Positions 25,837-34,809 of a DNA stretch of 64,000 bases are shown in pieces; position 1 is the first letter of the stretch, and each line of letters begins with the position of its first letter. Under the pieces are notes generated by a model. It made no database searches. It was not told the origin of the DNA and was given only the letters and a program-made list of their open reading frames with translations. Source of the stretch: SURF-32 sp964648365 (GTDB lineage Bacteria > Planctomycetota > Phycisphaerae > UBA1845). The stretch lies in the NCBI GenBank assembly GCA_964648365.1, contig CAZYLK010000002.1, positions 1-64,000 on the forward strand. Direction: 5' to 3'. The position numbers and the translations under genes were made by a program.

Positions 25837-28015
25837 GCTGACCGCGTTGGACCTCGGCCCATTGGCGCCGGCCGCCGGCTGGGTCTGGGCGTTTTTTCTT
25901 CATTCGAGCATTCTGCTGGGCGCCGCGCTGATCGCGTATCGCCTCCTCCGCCGCCGGCACCCGCAGGCGTGCGACGTGGTGCTCAAGTGCGCCGTTCTGG
26001 CGCCGCTGCTCACGTCCACGGCCGGGCCCGTCCAGGGCTGGCTGACCGCTCGCGCGTCGACGCCTCTGGCAGAGCCGCCGTTGACGTTTGCGTCGCCGCC
26101 CCTGGCGGACGAGGTCATGCTGGTCGATCTGGCGGACGCCTTCGACGCGATGGACTCCTACGGTGCCCGGGTCGAACCCCGCGCTATCCCCTCCGGCGAA
26201 CTGGTCGCGATGGGCGAACGCAGCGACGCCGACGGCGCGGAGGCGGCGGCGCCGGCGGCATCACCTGCCGCGCCGAGGGTCGAGATGGACGTCTCGGGCA
26301 TCGTTGCGTGGGCTGTTCCGACGTACGCACTGGTCGCGGGTCTGATCCTGGCGTGGACCTTCGTCCTGCGGCGGGTCCGCACGCATCGCATCGACGGGCG
26401 GCGGGAGGTGGATGCCGGCGGAATCGTCGCCGAGGCCAACGCCATCGCCCGCCGTGCCGGGCTGCGCCGCCCGCTGCGGGTCACGGTCAGCGAGGCGGTG
26501 GCCGTGCCGGTGGCGATGGGTCGCAGCGAGGTCTGCCTGCCGCCCCGCGCCCTGGTGGAACTCGACGACGACGAACGGGCGAGCATGTTCGCCCACGAGA
26601 TCGCCCATCTGTCGCGCAGCGACCCGTCGTGGCTGTCGATCTTCCGGTGCATGGAGTGCGTCTTTTTCTTCCAGCCGCTGCTGCGACTGGTGCGTCGTGC
26701 GTGGGAGGACAATACGGAGCGGCTCTGCGACGCGTGGGTCGTTCGCGACAAGGGGACCGGCCTGCCGCTGGCGCGCTGCCTGTCGCGTGCGGCCGAGTGG
26801 CTGACCTCGCCCCTGCCGGCGCCGGACGGCATCGCGATGGCCTCGCGCCGGTCACGCCTGGTGGAGCGCGTCGACGCGTTGCTCTCGGACCCGCCGGGTT
26901 CGTCGCGTCGTCCGCGCTGGCTGGCAACCGCGGCCGTGGTNNNNNNNNNNNNNNNNNNNNNNNNNNNNNNNNNNNNNNNNNNNNNNNNNNNNNNNNNNNN
27001 NNNNNNNNNNNNNNNNNNNNNNNNNNNNNNNNNNNNNNNNCAGCGCGGCGACACGGCCTGCCTCTTCGACGACCAGGGCTACGGCCGGCTGGAGTTCATC
27101 AGCTATCCCGACGGCGTGTACGTCGCCAGCGCCCGGCCCGTGCCGCAGCTTTACCTGGGCATCGAGGTGCAGCACGCGCCGCTGACGCCGCGCCCGGCCG
27201 ATCCTTCGATCGACGGCCCCCCCCCGCCGGATGCGCGACGATTCGACCTGGTCGTACGGCGCGTTCTGCCCGGCCACGCGGCCGACCGGGCCGGCATCCG
27301 CGCCGGCGACGTCATCGACGACATCGAAGGCGCGGCCGTGCATGACCTCGCCGACTTCCGCCGCCGGCTGCAACGGATGTTCCCGCAGGACATGCGCCTG
27401 GGCCTGCTGCGCGGCGGCGAGCACGTCAGCGTGACGCTTCCGCTGTCGCAGACGCGGCGGCAGGTTCCGCCGGCCACGTCGCTGGCGTCGCAGAACCCCT
27501 GCCTCCTGGGCGCCGCGGCCGGCATCGACGACGCCCACCTGGACGCGCTCTCGCTGGAAGATTTGCGCCAGTACGCCTTCGCGCTGGAACGTAAGCGGCA
27601 GGCCGTCTACCGCTGCCGCGCGGACGTCGACAAAGCGCTGGCGGAGGCCGATGTGCCCGAGACCGCGGCGGCCGGCGACGATCTGCCTGGTGCCGCGGCT
27701 CCCCGCGCTGATCTGCTTGATCCCGCGGCTCCCGGCGACGGCTCACGCGCAGCCCTGCATGACCAGCGGGTGCGCTGGATCGACGAGCACCTGAACGACC
27801 TGGCCGATCGCATCTCCGCCCTCGCCGCGGCCGTGTCGCGCTACGGCGCCTGCCCGGCCGGCGACGGACCGGCGCTGCCCATCGAGTCCGCCGCCCGCCC
27901 CGTCGGGGCGGACTGGAACCCCACCGAAACCACAGCCCGCCTCGCCGACGCCTACGCCGACGTGCAGCGGATTCTGGAGTGGATTGATGAGGGGTTGGGG
28001 GTGGATACATTCTAG
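25823..28015 (+). CDS. M56 (BlaR1/MecR1-like) membrane metallopeptidase with PDZ domain, interrupted by assembly gap
   Basis: The left half (to 26940) has N-terminal membrane segments (WVWAFFLHSSILLGAALIAY), a further helix near residue 165 and the zinc-protease motif HEIAHLSRSDP (about 258-262), then NTERLCDAWVV. These are hallmarks of M56 sensors that cleave a BlaI-type repressor. The right half (from 27041) has a PDZ-like domain (YLGIEVQ, then VLPGHAADRAGIRAGDVIDD) and a helical C-terminus. The 100 Ns between them mean that continuity, length and frame are unknown; they may even be two genes. No penicillin-binding domain is seen, so the signal need not be a beta-lactam. Confidence 0.75.
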   Translation: MGPIELTALDLGPLAPAAGWVWAFFLHSSILLGAALIAYRLLRRRHPQACDVVLKCAVLAPLLTSTAGPVQGWLTARASTPLAEPPLTFASPPLADEVMLVDLADAFDAMDSYGARVEPRAIPSGELVAMGERSDADGAEAAAPAASPAAPRVEMDVSGIVAWAVPTYALVAGLILAWTFVLRRVRTHRIDGRREVDAGGIVAEANAIARRAGLRRPLRVTVSEAVAVPVAMGRSEVCLPPRALVELDDDERASMFAHEIAHLSRSDPSWLSIFRCMECVFFFQPLLRLVRRAWEDNTERLCDAWVVRDKGTGLPLARCLSRAAEWLTSPLPAPDGIAMASRRSRLVERVDALLSDPPGSSRRPRWLATAAVXXXXXXXXXXXXXXXXXXXXXXXXXXXXXXXXXXQRGDTACLFDDQGYGRLEFISYPDGVYVASARPVPQLYLGIEVQHAPLTPRPADPSIDGPPPPDARRFDLVVRRVLPGHAADRAGIRAGDVIDDIEGAAVHDLADFRRRLQRMFPQDMRLGLLRGGEHVSVTLPLSQTRRQVPPATSLASQNPCLLGAAAGIDDAHLDALSLEDLRQYAFALERKRQAVYRCRADVDKALAEADVPETAAAGDDLPGAAAPRADLLDPAAPGDGSRAALHDQRVRWIDEHLNDLADRISALAAAVSRYGACPAGDGPALPIESAARPVGADWNPTETTARLADAYADVQRILEWIDEGLGVDTF
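26941..27040. other. Assembly gap of 100 Ns
   Basis: Exactly 100 undetermined bases, the usual placeholder for a scaffold gap of unknown size, inside the M56 gene. The real missing length cannot be judged. Confidence 0.98.
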
Positions 28016-28067
28016 ATCGCGCCCCGCCGCGATCGACGGAGATTCCGTAACACACGTTGCGCTGCTA

Positions 28068-29648
28068 TCACGGGCCGTCACAACGCACGCGCCGTTCGTC
28101 GTCGGCGCCGCAGGCCCAGGCGGCGGTGACGGTGTGCTCGCCGTCTTCGACGTCTTTCCAGCGCGAGGTCGCGCGGCCGGTGTAGTCCACCTGGGTTTCG
28201 TGGCAGTCGCCGCCGTCGAGGCACAACGTCACGCGGTCGCCCTTGGCGCCGCGCCGGCCGCGAGCGCGGACCACATGGGCGTCGCCCTTCGGCGCGCAGC
28301 TCACGCGCATCCGCTCCCGCCCGGCGCATGCCTCGGGCGGCTGCGAGTAGCGAACGGTGAGGTATTGCCGCGAACCGCTGGACGTATCGCCGCAGATAAA
28401 CACGTTCCCGAATCGATCCACGTCGACATCCCATGCCCTGCTCAACTTTCCGCCGCCGCCGTCAAAGGTATCCACCCACTTTCGGTTGCCGTCCCGATCC
28501 AGCGCCAGCAGCACCGTCTCGCTGCGGATTGGATGACAGCCGGTCTCGCAGCTTCTCTCCAGTTCCGTCCATCCCGCGACGTACACGTTACCCGCCTCGT
28601 CCAGCACGATGGCTTCCGGAACGTCATCAAGATGCCTTGGGCCATCGAAAGACGCCTGCCATATCTCGTGACCGTCAGAACCGTACTTGACGATGCGAAA
28701 ATCAGCCTGCTGTCCCCAGACCGCCAAGGCCACGTAGATGTTGCCGTCATCGTCAACGGTCAGCGCCCGCGCAGCGCTGTGGTAGCCAACGAATTCCTGT
28801 ATTGCCCAGAGCTCCTCACCTTCCGAGCTGTACTGTATGAGCAAATAGCCGCCGACATCGTAGCTGCCGAGCGCCAGCGCGTTCCCGGCATCGTCAACCG
28901 CACCGCCGGCCGCCATGGCAGCTTGTGCTTCGACCGGAAACGTCCGCACCCATAATTCCGCCCCCGACGCGGCGTCGTACGCAACGGTAATGATGGAATC
29001 CCAATTCTCATCGTTTCCATAGGTATAAACGACATCGTTGGTCACGGCGATGGCGGCCGCTTGTTGGTGGTCAAGCTGCGGTCCGTACCTGGACGACCAT
29101 AGGATCTCTCCTCCGATGCCGAACTTCACCGTCACGCGCTGGCTTGTTCCGATCGGCCCGCCGCCGGCGCCCACAACGTAAGCACTTCCCGATTGATCCA
29201 GCGCCAGGCCGTACGAGTTTTCGTAGGCTCCGAAACCCCCATCGTAAGTTCCAGTCCAGTGCTGCCTGCCCCTCGGGCTGTACGCGACGACCCTGATGTC
29301 GCGATCGTCGTTATGGGCGTTCGTCGCTAGGACGAGGTCGCCGGTGACCGACCGTCTGAAGACACCGGGTCGCTGCAGTCCTCGCATCGGGCCGCAATCC
29401 ATTCGTGAATCCCAGGATAACCTACCATCTTGATCAAGACGCAACGTTCCACACTCGTCATATAGGCTTCCCGTCACATAGGCACCACCTCCTCCGTCTG
29501 CAATGACGGCCTGGGCACCACCATTCGGCCGCTCAACTTGCCAACGGGCAAACCAGTCACGATGTTGTGCGAAAGCCGGAGCACTGAATGCGCAGAACGC
29601 GCCGGCGATCAGCGATTTCCACATGCCTCTTCTATCCATCCTTCTCAT
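28068..29648 (-). CDS. Secreted beta-propeller protein (SBBP/PQQ-like repeats) with shared C-terminal Cys domain
   Basis: The 526-residue protein has a signal peptide (WKSLIAGAFCAFSAPAFAQ). At least seven propeller repeats follow, of the form ALTVDDDGNIYVALAVWG or IVLDEAGNVYVAGWTE with a downstream W-x-x-xF strand; these match bacterial SBBP-type propellers. The last 86 residues (28068-28328) are the module also found at the ends of the beta-helix protein (22265) and the Kelch protein (38357): Cys-start, RMRVSC, VTLCLDGG, YTGRATSRW, GEHTV and a terminal RCDGP. Probably extracellular or surface-bound. Its binding partner is unknown. Confidence 0.75.
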   Translation of the reverse strand: MRRMDRRGMWKSLIAGAFCAFSAPAFAQHRDWFARWQVERPNGGAQAVIADGGGGAYVTGSLYDECGTLRLDQDGRLSWDSRMDCGPMRGLQRPGVFRRSVTGDLVLATNAHNDDRDIRVVAYSPRGRQHWTGTYDGGFGAYENSYGLALDQSGSAYVVGAGGGPIGTSQRVTVKFGIGGEILWSSRYGPQLDHQQAAAIAVTNDVVYTYGNDENWDSIITVAYDAASGAELWVRTFPVEAQAAMAAGGAVDDAGNALALGSYDVGGYLLIQYSSEGEELWAIQEFVGYHSAARALTVDDDGNIYVALAVWGQQADFRIVKYGSDGHEIWQASFDGPRHLDDVPEAIVLDEAGNVYVAGWTELERSCETGCHPIRSETVLLALDRDGNRKWVDTFDGGGGKLSRAWDVDVDRFGNVFICGDTSSGSRQYLTVRYSQPPEACAGRERMRVSCAPKGDAHVVRARGRRGAKGDRVTLCLDGGDCHETQVDYTGRATSRWKDVEDGEHTVTAAWACGADDERRVRCDGP

Positions 29649-29686
29649 GGCAAGCTCCGTCCATCGTATTCAATCCCACAGCCATC

Positions 29687-31387
29687 CTACGGACAGGGAT
29701 CGACCTCACACTCATCCGGGATGCCGTTTTCGTTGCAGTCTTCGCTTGTCTCCTCCGAGATGTCAGTCAGATCGCCCACGTTGTTGAGATTGCAGTCGTA
29801 TTCACCGATTCGCAGAAAATAAATATCTTGCGTATAGTGTCCGGCGCCAGCCCAGTAGTTGAAAGTGGCGGCGTAGGCGAGGTTAACGCCGACGCTGTCG
29901 GAGACCATTGTGTAGTAATCGCCTAGTTTTCGCTGAGACGGATCGTCTCCATCAGTCGGCCATCCGTCGCGATGCTTGAATCCGGGGCTGACCGTCTCCG
30001 GAGAAGAGAAAGTATCACCGCCGTCGGTCGAATACGCGTAGCGCAACTGCGACCAGACCGCTTCTTCTTCATTCTCTGTTTCGTTCCACACAATATCGAT
30101 TCGACCGTTCGGAGCGACGGACATCATTCCAAACCACTGTTTCGCTTCAGACGCGGCCTCATAGATTTTCTTTGCCGTCCCCCATGTTTCGCCGTTGTCG
30201 CTGCTATCGTTGAACCAAACCGAGAGCCGCAAGCTTTCCTCTTCGTTTGCCACGGAGCCCAGTATATACACGTCACTGAATTCGGGATCGGGATTAGTGC
30301 TCACGTAAAGCTGGTCCTGAAGTCCTGCCGGATTCGGCAGCGTTTCACTCCCAGGAATTGGATTGGGTGGTCATTGGTAACTATTAAACGGTCCGCCCCG
30401 GAAGTGCGGCCGTACCTCGCCCTCCTCCCACGTTGGCGTCTCGTTGGGATCTTTCGCGTCTAGGGACTTTGGCAGAAGCACATATGCATTGCTGGTAGTT
30501 GTGCCGAAAAGGTAAACGGTGCCATTGGGGTCCACGTCGAGCGTGCCCCACTTCGCCAAGGCGTCAGTGTCGCGTTGCGACGTCCAATTGTCACCACCAT
30601 CGATCGAGCGAGCGATGTGATCTTGCTCACAGCACGTGAATGCGACATTCCAAGCGGTATAGATGTTTCCGCTCCCAATCCCATTGGTTCTGTCGATTGC
30701 CATCCATGCCTTATCGCCGCCCTTGGCGTCTTCGCTGAGGTTGGTCCACGACATGCCTCCGTCAGTGGACTTGAACAAATCGCATTCCCAGATCATCGGA
30801 CCGCGCAAGCTGTAGCAGTAGATGTTCCCGGCGGCGTCGGGCTGGACGACTGGATCGCTGCGAAACTCCGGCGGATCGTCAGCGAGGACGCCCTGGTGCG
30901 TCCAGGTACGGCCGCCGTCGGTCGTGTAGGCGTAACCCGCCTCACGATAGTTGCCGCTGGAGCAGTTGAACTGACGCCAGACGATCGTCATGTTGTTGCG
31001 GTTCGTCGGATCGACCGCGATGGACGGCTCGTTGGCCGCGTCGAAGATGCCGTCGAACCCACCGGCGTAGACGTTCACTTGGAGGCTTTCATAAAGCGAG
31101 GTGGCACCGGGATAGTACCGAGGCGTGTAGATGGATGTGGTACCGGGAAGAGCAAATACCGTCGGCAGGTCGCAGTGGTCGTCCGCCTCCTCGACGTGCT
31201 CCAGCGCTACTTCATCCGCGACGGTCGGCGGCGCTGTGGTGCCGCCGATCACGACCGCCGCGCCGATGACGATAAGCGCACGCCAACGCGCCGGCCGGCC
31301 AGCCCCGCAGTGGGGCGGGCACCGCCTCCCCTGAACCAGACCGATGCACCAATCCGTCGCTCGTGTTTGAAGTGAGGAACCTGACAT
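29687..31387 (-). pseudogene. Secreted BNR/sialidase-like propeller gene interrupted by an in-frame TGA
   Basis: Two adjacent reading frames, 30371-31387 and 29687-30304, are in the same phase and separated by a TGA at 30373-30371. The codons after the TGA continue smoothly (PPNPIPGSETLPNP), so one TGG-to-TGA change would restore a protein of about 566 residues. The first part has a signal-like helix (ALIVIGAAVVIGGTTA) and BNR Asp-box motifs such as TTDGGRTWTH, STDGGMSWTN and SIDGGDNWTS; the second has YSTDGGDTF and a tail with DCNENGIPDECE. The fold is that of exo-sialidases, but no catalytic Arg triad could be confirmed. Nonsense mutation or sequence error are the likely causes. Confidence 0.7.
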
Positions 31388-31579
31388 GTCTGTGCTCCAA
31401 CCGCGGCCGGAGGCCGCGAAGGTGTGTCACGCGCCACTCGCCCTGAGTGGTCGCCACCGTACAGTATGGTCACGCATGTTCAGACTTCGCGAAGGCGGCG
31501 CGAATTCGGCGCTAATTACCATCAAGCCATTGGAAGGGGTCGTCATCCTTCTCCGACGTGGAAGCCATCCTCCACCCCG

Positions 31580-31610
31580 CCGCTCCCTCACGGTCGCGGT
31601 TCGGATTGGG
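31580..31610 (+). repeat. Third copy of the dispersed intergenic repeat
   Basis: The core CGCTCCCTCACGGTCGCGG followed by TTCGGATTGGG closely matches the two arms at 261-295 and 341-374. It is single here, in the 238-nt gap between the interrupted BNR gene and the kinase gene. That gap contains no other feature I can support. Confidence 0.65.
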
Positions 31611-31625
31611 GGCGCCCGTAGCCTT

Positions 31626-32909
31626 CTACCCACCCCCAAACCGCTTCAACACCATCAGCAGCGCCACGAACCCCAAAATCCACGGAATCGCGCGGATCAG
31701 CGCAAGGACGATCTGCCGGTTGGAGATGCCGTGACGGGTGACGGTCGCTTCGGTGTTGGACGGTTCCATTTCGTCGAAGAGCGCGCCGAAGGGGAAGACG
31801 GCGCAGGCTTCCAGGTCGTCGAGCATCTCGACGGCGCTTTCGTAGCGGTCTTTCGCGGAGGCGGCGCAGGCGCGGACGATCAGCTCGTTGATCTTGGTCA
31901 TGTCCCACTTGCGCGTGTCTTTGCGGAAGACAGACGGCAACGCGGGGAAGGTTTCCGGGTGCTGGCCGGCGATCATGTTGTGCAAGACCTTGCCCATCGC
32001 GAAGGTGTCGGCCGTGCGGTCCATGATGCGGTCGGGCGGCATGTAGCGCGGCGTGCCGATGACCACCGCGCCGTCCACCCCGGCCGCGACCATCCCAATG
32101 TCCGCCAGCTTGGGCCGGTACTTCACGAACACGATGTTGCCCGGCTTGATGTCGCGGTGGACCAGGTCCAGCCGGTGCAGCCGGGCCAGGCCGCGCAGCA
32201 GGCGGCGCACGATCTCGATGGCCGTGTCCGGCTGGATCAACCGGCGACGCATCACGCTGTAGAGCGTCAGCGGGCGATAGTTCGCCGGAAACGCCTCGCC
32301 CGCGACCGGCGCCTTGGTCACGGCGTTGTCGGCCAGTTCCATCGTGTAGTAAAGCTGGTTGCCGATCAGGCCCACGTGGTAGATGTCGATCAGGTACGGG
32401 TGGCGGCCGACTTTGCGGCAGTAGGTCTCCAGCGCGGTGCTCTCGCGGCAGCCGACGTTGGCCTGCCTCATGCGGCTCATGTCGAGGATCTTCAGTGCGC
32501 GAAATACGCCAACGCGATCGCGTACGGCCCAGACGGATCCATACGCCCCCTCGCCGCACATCTGGATGCGCTCGTAGTCGGGCACGCGCCAGAAGGAATC
32601 TTCGCTGTCGGCCGCGGGAGCAGGCTCATCCAGCGTCGCGGTCGCGGCCGGCCGCAGCGCCATGACGTCGGTCGACATGGCCGTGTCGGCCGCATCATCC
32701 ACCAGCGGCCCGGCCGCCGAGCCGGACATCGAATCCTGCCAGGCCTCGCGCAGCAGCGACGCGTCCAGGCTGGCGGCGCGGATGCCTTCCATCATCTGGC
32801 GGCAGTCGCGACAGCCGGCCACATGCCGCTCCAGCGGGCCGGCGTCGTGCTCGCTCAGGTCACCGCTCTCGAAGGCCGCCAGCCGGTCTCGTGTCGGACA
32901 ATCGCTCAT
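31626..32909 (-). CDS. Protein kinase with N-terminal zinc-binding anti-sigma domain
   Basis: The ATG at 32909 overlaps the sigma-factor stop by 4 nt (ATGA); the product is 427 residues. The N-terminus has the anti-sigma ZAS motif H-x3-C-x2-C (HVAGCRDC, residues 29-36). A Hanks-type kinase domain covers about 110-380: glycine loop GEGAYGSV (119-126), ALKIL (Lys140) and HRDIKPGN (251-258). The DFG motif is replaced by DIG (270-272) and the APE motif by PPD. A C-terminal membrane helix covers about 403-423. The design suggests that one protein both holds the ECF sigma factor and carries a kinase domain. Kinase activity is plausible but the altered DFG leaves doubt. Confidence 0.85.
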   Translation of the reverse strand: MSDCPTRDRLAAFESGDLSEHDAGPLERHVAGCRDCRQMMEGIRAASLDASLLREAWQDSMSGSAAGPLVDDAADTAMSTDVMALRPAATATLDEPAPAADSEDSFWRVPDYERIQMCGEGAYGSVWAVRDRVGVFRALKILDMSRMRQANVGCRESTALETYCRKVGRHPYLIDIYHVGLIGNQLYYTMELADNAVTKAPVAGEAFPANYRPLTLYSVMRRRLIQPDTAIEIVRRLLRGLARLHRLDLVHRDIKPGNIVFVKYRPKLADIGMVAAGVDGAVVIGTPRYMPPDRIMDRTADTFAMGKVLHNMIAGQHPETFPALPSVFRKDTRKWDMTKINELIVRACAASAKDRYESAVEMLDDLEACAVFPFGALFDEMEPSNTEATVTRHGISNRQIVLALIRAIPWILGFVALLMVLKRFGGG

Positions 32910-33481
32910 TCGCGGCCCCCGTACCACTTCTCCAGCATCTGCGCATATCGCTCCCGCACGCGCTTCATCACCCGCGCCTTGGCCACGTACACCTGGGCGC
33001 GGGTCATCCCCAGCGCCAGGGTAATCTGATCGACCGGCATCGACTGCAAGACGTACAACTCGAACGCGCGATACGTGTGCGGCGCGAACTCGTCCTGAAC
33101 GCTTGCCACGCAAAACATCAGGTGAGTGCGCGTCCAGTGCCGCTCCCATTCTTCCGCCGGGCTGGCGCAGGAAATCGCCTCGGGATCGCCGCGCAGCGAC
33201 AGCGGCTCCTGCGCCAGGCGGCGCAGATGGCGATAGACCTTGAACTCGACGATCCGCCTCAGCCAGGCGCGAAAGCTGGTGCGGCGTTGGAAGTCGCGGA
33301 TGCGGCCGACGACGACTTCCAGACACTGCTGCGCGATCTCTTCCGCGTCGGAGCGATTCAGCCCGAGTCGTCGTGCATGCCGCACCATCAGCGGGCGGTA
33401 GATGCGGTCGAACGCCATCCACCGGCTCGCGTCATCGAAGTCGCGAACGCCCTCCAACAGGCTGGATCGTGTGCGTGTCAC
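32906..33481 (-). CDS. ECF-type RNA polymerase sigma factor
   Basis: The 191-residue protein has region 2 (RIYRPLMVRHARRLGLNRSD, then AEEIAQQCLEVVVGRI and FQRRTSFRAWLRRIVEFKVY) and region 4 (VLQSMPVDQITLALGMTRAQ, then VYVAKARVMKRV). The MVRHARRLGLNRSDAEEIAQ pattern is standard for ECF sigma factors. Its stop overlaps the start of the anti-sigma-kinase gene, the usual layout for a sigma/anti-sigma pair. Confidence 0.87.
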   Translation of the reverse strand: MTRTRSSLLEGVRDFDDASRWMAFDRIYRPLMVRHARRLGLNRSDAEEIAQQCLEVVVGRIRDFQRRTSFRAWLRRIVEFKVYRHLRRLAQEPLSLRGDPEAISCASPAEEWERHWTRTHLMFCVASVQDEFAPHTYRAFELYVLQSMPVDQITLALGMTRAQVYVAKARVMKRVRERYAQMLEKWYGGRE

Positions 33482-34011
33482 CGGTCGCCGTTCCCCGTCG
33501 CGCCCCCGCCCCCCGCGGTCTCATCCGCCAGCGTCCAGTATAGCCGGATCACCGGTCGGCCGTGTCGAAATCGCGTGCGCCCCCGTCCGCACGTCTCATA
33601 TCCCGGCTTGCAGAATTTTACAGCGCGAAGCTGGCCGCGCGAATGAAATCTTTTCGTGAGGACTTACGAAGACCGTCGGAGAGGGCCGGCGACCGATGAG
33701 CCAGCGCGTTCGCGGTTGCAAAGCGACGATCGGCAACGGCCGATTCGCATCCGACGCGGGCATCGCCGCGGGAAGCGGCCACCTGAATCGACGACCATGC
33801 CGGCGTGACGCACCGGCAAAAAGCGATGCAGGTCGGGTGCTCCTTCTGGACACCCGACCTGCATTCCCTCCTCGAACTGGACGACCAAACCCAGTTCCAT
33901 CAGCATGCGCTGCACCTTTATTGTACTGAAACGTTCGCACGATTCAAGCACAATTTGACAGATGTCGGCCCCACTTTAGTGCAGATGCACTATCGGCCGG
34001 TGGAGGAAGGC
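33482..34011. other. Gene-free region containing a terminator
   Basis: About 530 bases between the folate cyclo-ligase stop and the sigma-factor start, both on the minus strand. Short open frames here have no recognisable protein character. The only clear structure is the hairpin at 33818-33864. Confidence 0.6.
33818..33864 (-). terminator. Rho-independent terminator after the folate cyclo-ligase gene
   Basis: A perfect 14-bp stem (ATGCAGGTCGGGTG at 33826-33839 pairing with 33851-33864) has an 11-nt loop. On the minus strand it is followed by CGC and then five Ts (33822-33818). It lies about 150 nt past the stop at 34012, so it should end that transcript before the sigma gene. Confidence 0.7.
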
Positions 34012-34581
34012 TCAACGGAAGCGGCGGACTGTCGTGTCGGTCACGAGCAGATCGACGGACCGGTCGAGCGGGCCGACCGGGACAGCGGGCGTCAACTGGA
34101 CCTCGAAGGCGAGGCCGCAGGCGATGCCGCGGAACTCGGGGTGGGCCAGAAAGCGGTCATAGAACCCCCGCCCGCGGCCGAGGCGGTTTCCATACTCGTC
34201 GAACGCCAGCCCGGGCACGATGACCAGGTCGATGAGCGAGATGGGGAAGGGCGCCCCGGACTCCGGCTCGCGAACGCCCAGCTCGGACACCGTCGTGGCG
34301 TCCGACAGCGACCGCATCTCGACGGGCAACATGCGGCGCTGCTCCCAACTGACCTTCGGCACCAGCACCCGCTTATGGTCCTGCCAGCAGCGCAGAACGA
34401 GGGAGGTGGTATCCACCTCGGCGGGACGGGACAGATAGACCATGACCACTTCCGACCGGATGAACTCCGGGCGCTCGAAGAGGCGATGGCTGGCCATGCG
34501 CGATCGCGCGTCGATCTCCTCCCGCGAAAGATCCGCAAGGACGGCCCGCAGCCGCTGTCGTAGTTCTTTTTTCCCCGCCAA
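34012..34581 (-). CDS. 5-formyltetrahydrofolate cyclo-ligase
   Basis: The 189-residue protein matches the MTHFS/YgfA family in length. The signature VPGLAFDEYGNRLGRGRGFY-D near residues 128-148 holds the Gly-rich ATP/folate binding loop; the N-terminal KKELRQRLRA is also typical. It converts 5-formyl-THF and ATP to 5,10-methenyl-THF in the cytoplasm, salvaging folate. It is a stand-alone gene with its own terminator. The 228 bases upstream, to the next gene, show nothing distinctive. Confidence 0.93.
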   Translation of the reverse strand: MAGKKELRQRLRAVLADLSREEIDARSRMASHRLFERPEFIRSEVVMVYLSRPAEVDTTSLVLRCWQDHKRVLVPKVSWEQRRMLPVEMRSLSDATTVSELGVREPESGAPFPISLIDLVIVPGLAFDEYGNRLGRGRGFYDRFLAHPEFRGIACGLAFEVQLTPAVPVGPLDRSVDLLVTDTTVRRFR

Positions 34582-34809
34582 GCCGCTTGCTCAATTCACC
34601 ACGGGTCCGCCACGGTTGCTGTCGTATCGGTCCGCCGGCGGCAGAACCCGCAACTCAATCCCAGCCAGTCACTCTCGCAGGGCCACTATACCGGCGCGCG
34701 CAGCCGGCGGGTAGAACCCCGCGCGCCCCGAGGCGGGCGATCGCGCCGCCCCACGCCGGCGGACCAGGACGGGTGCTGTGGACAGACAGTGTTCGGAGCG
34801 AATCCGGGC

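Noticed and set aside
21879..30373. Genome-wide recoding of TGA
   Set aside because: TGA ends many genes in tight ATGA or GTGA overlaps (5544-5546, 32906-32908, 49562-49564, 54827-54829) and Trp is encoded by TGG in conserved motifs, so TGA is a normal stop here.
31386..33029. Plus-strand open frame of 547 codons
   Set aside because: Antisense to the kinase and sigma genes, which have recognisable catalytic motifs; composition is Arg/His-rich without any domain.
33664..33951. Minus-strand open frame of 95 codons
   Set aside because: It spans the terminator hairpin and has no recognisable sequence.
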